Shown here one piece after another: positions 61,601 through 64,000 of a stretch of DNA of 64,000 nt (the first letter of the stretch is position 1; every line of letters begins with the position of its first letter). Origin of the DNA: Ceratodon purpureus (Eukaryota; Streptophyta; Bryopsida; Pseudoditrichales; Ditrichaceae). Where the stretch lies: NCBI GenBank assembly GCA_014871385.1, contig CM026431.1, positions 16,837,657 to 16,901,656 of the forward strand, written 5' to 3'. Below the pieces are notes generated by a model that was not told the DNA's origin, did no database searches, and saw nothing but the letters and a program-made list of their open reading frames with translations. A program made the position numbers and the translations under genes.

Positions 61601-62754
61601 AGTTTTCGAAAATCGACACAAATACGGAGTGTGCCATTTTTCTTAGGTATGATGACCATGGGAGACAACCAAGGAGCCGAGTCTACCGGGGATATGAAAT
61701 TCGCTTTTAAAAGTTTATCCAATTCTGCTTTGACCCGTACTGCATAGTTTGGGTTCATTCTATACCGACGTTGCTGTACTGGTATGGCGTCTGGGACTAA
61801 ATTGATAGTATGTTCAGCCAAGGTACGTGGGATACCCTTAAGATCCTCGTGTCCCCATGCAAATATATCATGGTATTCATGGAACAACTTGATAGTTTCC
61901 TGTTTGATCTGACTTGGGGCATCTGCATTAATTTTGAGGAACTTGGGATTTTCCTCTGTTCCCAGATTTACTAGTTCAACTTTATCCTTGGATCCATGGG
62001 TCCATCCAGTAACTACCTTGGTTTGTAAGGCTTCCTTGGCTGGTGTCGCATCGATGGTGACGGCTTCCTGGGTTTCCTGGGAAAAATGGGTCGGTATGTC
62101 CAATTTTTCCTGTTCCGAGACCAAGCTTGCCAAGTGAATTTCTGCCAAGGAGACCAAGTCTGGGTTGGCGTGGAATACTAGTGCTTCTTGATCCTGCGAT
62201 AGTCCCTGGACCCAGCTTGTACCTGCATTGTGACGTATCTGATCGGCTCTAGCTCTGGTTATACATCCATCTACTGGGATGACTACGGTTTTTCCTTGCC
62301 TATGGATACGGATTTGGTTTCGGGACCAATCGTGGATAGCATTCATGTCTCTGAGCCATGGTCTTCCAAAAATGACTGGAAAATTACTGCTATTTGGCAT
62401 CTCTATAATGACAAACGTGGCTGGGGTTGAGACTCCGTGAGTAGTGATAGCGACCGTGGATAGTATCCCTAATGGGGTGACTGGAGCATCGTTGGCCATT
62501 CTTAGGATAAACTGGGCGGTCTTGGGAGGTGGCAAACCTAGTTGCTTGCGTAAATGGTTAGTCATTACGTTTACTCCTGATCCCCCATCTACGAAAACAT
62601 TAGTTAGTTCGTGATTTCGTAACTGAAGGTGTATTACTGCTGCATCAGGGTCAAGCGTGGTGGCATTGACTTCAATTACTGCTGGATCGACAATCGTACT
62701 AGGTAATGTGGCTTGCTGTAAATATTTTTGGAGTTCAGGGCTGATTTGGATCAA
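58610..62754 (-). pseudogene. Gypsy copy 2 pol (protease, RT, RNase H, integrase)
   Basis: Reads VDGGSGVNVM (protease, about 62585), RT with MPFGAKNAPMTFQ and YLDD (about 61320), RNase H ([19 protein letters not shown]), the integrase zinc region, and the DDE core ([22 protein letters not shown]). After integrase there is a Ser/Pro/Leu-rich linker as in copy 1. A TAG at 60898-60900 separates RT from RNase H, and a frameshift near 59535 falls in the integrase C-terminus. Confidence 0.9.
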
Positions 62755-64000
62755 CTTGGATTATGTAATTGTAACATTGGTGGCATCTAATACTGCTTGC
62801 ATACCGGGGTCCTTGGTTGACTGTTCTAACCCCCTTCGTAAATCTGTTCTAATCTCATGCAAACGGTCCCAGTGGCCTTCAGGGAATGGTTTCCGATGTT
62901 CCACCACATGGTCTACCAAGGGGGCCTTGGAGCGGGTACTGACTACGGCGGTACTAATTGTGGATACGTTTGTTTCAGTACCGTGGACTTCCGTGAGCGT
63001 CACACCCCCCCTTTGGGGCAGGTTATTATTCCTAGGGCCAGGGGCGGTCGTAGTTCCTTGGTTATTCGATGGTGGTCTATATTGGGCCCAGCGCTGCCTA
63101 ACTAGGGGGCATTGGCTCCAATGGTGTTCGAGGGAGCCACATTCCCAACAGGCGTCACCACGCCCTGGTTGAAATGCATCCACGTTGACCTCGTTTGGGT
63201 ACATGGCGGCTGCAGTAGCTCTAGGACGACGATTTTCATCCACTCGGGAATTCCCAGGGGCGAACCAGGAGCGGCCTGGGTGTATTTTGCCACATGTATT
63301 GCATGGTTGGGCCGTGGTTTTGGGCTCTGTTCGGTAGGCTGGGAGTGGTAACAAGGGTGCTTGGTTTTTGTTTAGAACCTCTAGTTCTCGGCTAATGTCA
63401 TTAGCAGCGGTGAGGATGTCATTGAGTGTCTTGACTCCTCGAATGACAATTCCTTGCTGTATCCAAGGTAATAATCCTTTTTTGAACCATTCACATAAAT
63501 AATCTTCCTCTGGCCTTTGGTTCAGTTTGTCCGCCAATTGTTTAAATCTGTCGTAAAATTTATCGACTGGTTCATTGCGGTCCTGAGTTATTGTTCCTAG
63601 GGCCCTCAAGATCTCTGAACTTGTCTTGAGTTTTCGGAATTTCTGCAAGAAGCTTCGCTCCATGTCAGCCCAGGTTGCGTGGGCGTGGTCTGTCTCAAAA
63701 TCAATGTACCAATTAATATGGTTTCCTTGGAGTGTTGTGCCAAATATATTTTGTAAGTCTGCAGTATTGGACACGCCGTTTGTGCGAGCAATAACTTTAA
63801 AACGGCGGATGTGCCAATCCGGGTCCCCGGATTCATCAAATACAGGGTACGGGATTTTGGGGAACTTGGCATGTCTCTCTAGGTCACCACTGCTGAGAGA
63901 TGTAGCAGCGGTGCGATTCTCTTGGGGAAGCGTAGGGGACCTACAAGCTTCCAAGGGGTTTCCAGATGCTTGGGGGGGTATGTTATTTGCCCCTTGTGTT
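62755..64000 (-). pseudogene. Gypsy copy 2 gag, 5' end outside window
   Basis: Open from the window edge to a TAA at 62761-62763. It contains the capsid-like region KIPYPVFDESGDPDWHIRRF and KFYDRFKQLADKLNQRP, and zinc-knuckle-like CNTCGKIHPGRSW (last Cys changed to Ser) and CWECGSLEHHWSQC. The frame continues past the stop into protease without a shift. It is called a pseudogene because the element is broken elsewhere. Confidence 0.85.

Larger units (their letters stand above)
55736..64000 (-). mobile_element. Ty3/Gypsy LTR retrotransposon, copy 2, cut by window end
   Basis: Same family as copy 1 but on the minus strand and clearly diverged. Its 3' LTR is 55736-56400, and gag is still open at the window edge, so the 5' LTR and primer site lie outside. 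Order in the coding direction is gag, protease, RT, RNase H, integrase, ORF3. Proteins align with copy 1 over their whole length, but the LTR shares little beyond the first bases. It carries in-frame stops at 62761-62763 (TAA), 60898-60900 (TAG) and 57563-57565 (TGA), and frameshifts near 59535 and 56880, so it too is defective. Confidence 0.93.

Overview
The window is nuclear DNA of a land plant. Four intron-bearing genes have clear plant orthologues, and a fifth spliced gene looks plant-conserved but is not recognised. All use GT-AG introns. The spaces between them are filled with plant-type transposons: CACTA, PIF/Harbinger, MULE-like and Tourist-like MITEs, Ty1/copia, and two Ty3/gypsy elements with an extra 3' ORF. 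GGGCA, GGGAA and CAGG microsatellites, CpG/ACGT-rich transposon ends and the divergence of the proteins from angiosperm forms suggest, but do not prove, a seed-free lineage (bryophyte, lycophyte or fern). No species is claimed.

Layout. 1-5 kb: a non-autonomous CACTA element (683-3073) and a MULE-type MITE with a 9-bp target duplication. 5.25-9.1 kb: quiescin-sulfhydryl oxidase (QSOX, minus strand, 12 exons). 9.1-12.3 kb: QSOX upstream low-complexity DNA and an 813-bp element flanked by TTAA. 12.3-20.2 kb: a PIF/Harbinger transposon whose ORF1 is split by a second CACTA element; its transposase is broken by two in-frame stops. 21.1-22.6 kb: ribosomal protein eS6 (minus, 5 exons). 22.6-26.6 kb: AT-rich DNA with a long foldback hairpin. 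26.7-36.05 kb: a complete Gypsy element, with 99% identical LTRs and a 5-bp TSD, inserted into a decayed copia element that resumes at 36.06-37.1 kb. 38-39.8 kb: a 4-exon gene of unknown function (plus). 40.7-43.9 kb: ANGUSTIFOLIA, a CtBP/BARS homologue (minus). 44-47.5 kb: a divergent intergenic region with two Harbinger-type MITEs. 47.6-52.9 kb: a METTL13/eEF1A-methyltransferase-like gene (plus, 15 exons). 55.7-64 kb: a second Gypsy element on the minus strand, cut by the window edge.

The host genes form no pathway: QSOX acts in the secretory system, eS6 in the ribosome, METTL13-like on translation factor eEF1A, and AN in cell shape. The least ordinary content is in the mobile DNA. The Gypsy family carries an ORF of about 720 codons downstream of integrase, conserved between two diverged copies, with a coiled coil and a C-terminal CCHH-like finger. 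Two CACTA relatives share subterminal DNA but have different termini (CACTA and CACCA). A MITE has termini resembling those of the resident Harbinger. Exon models were built by hand from reading frame, phase and family similarity; no search or transcript was available.
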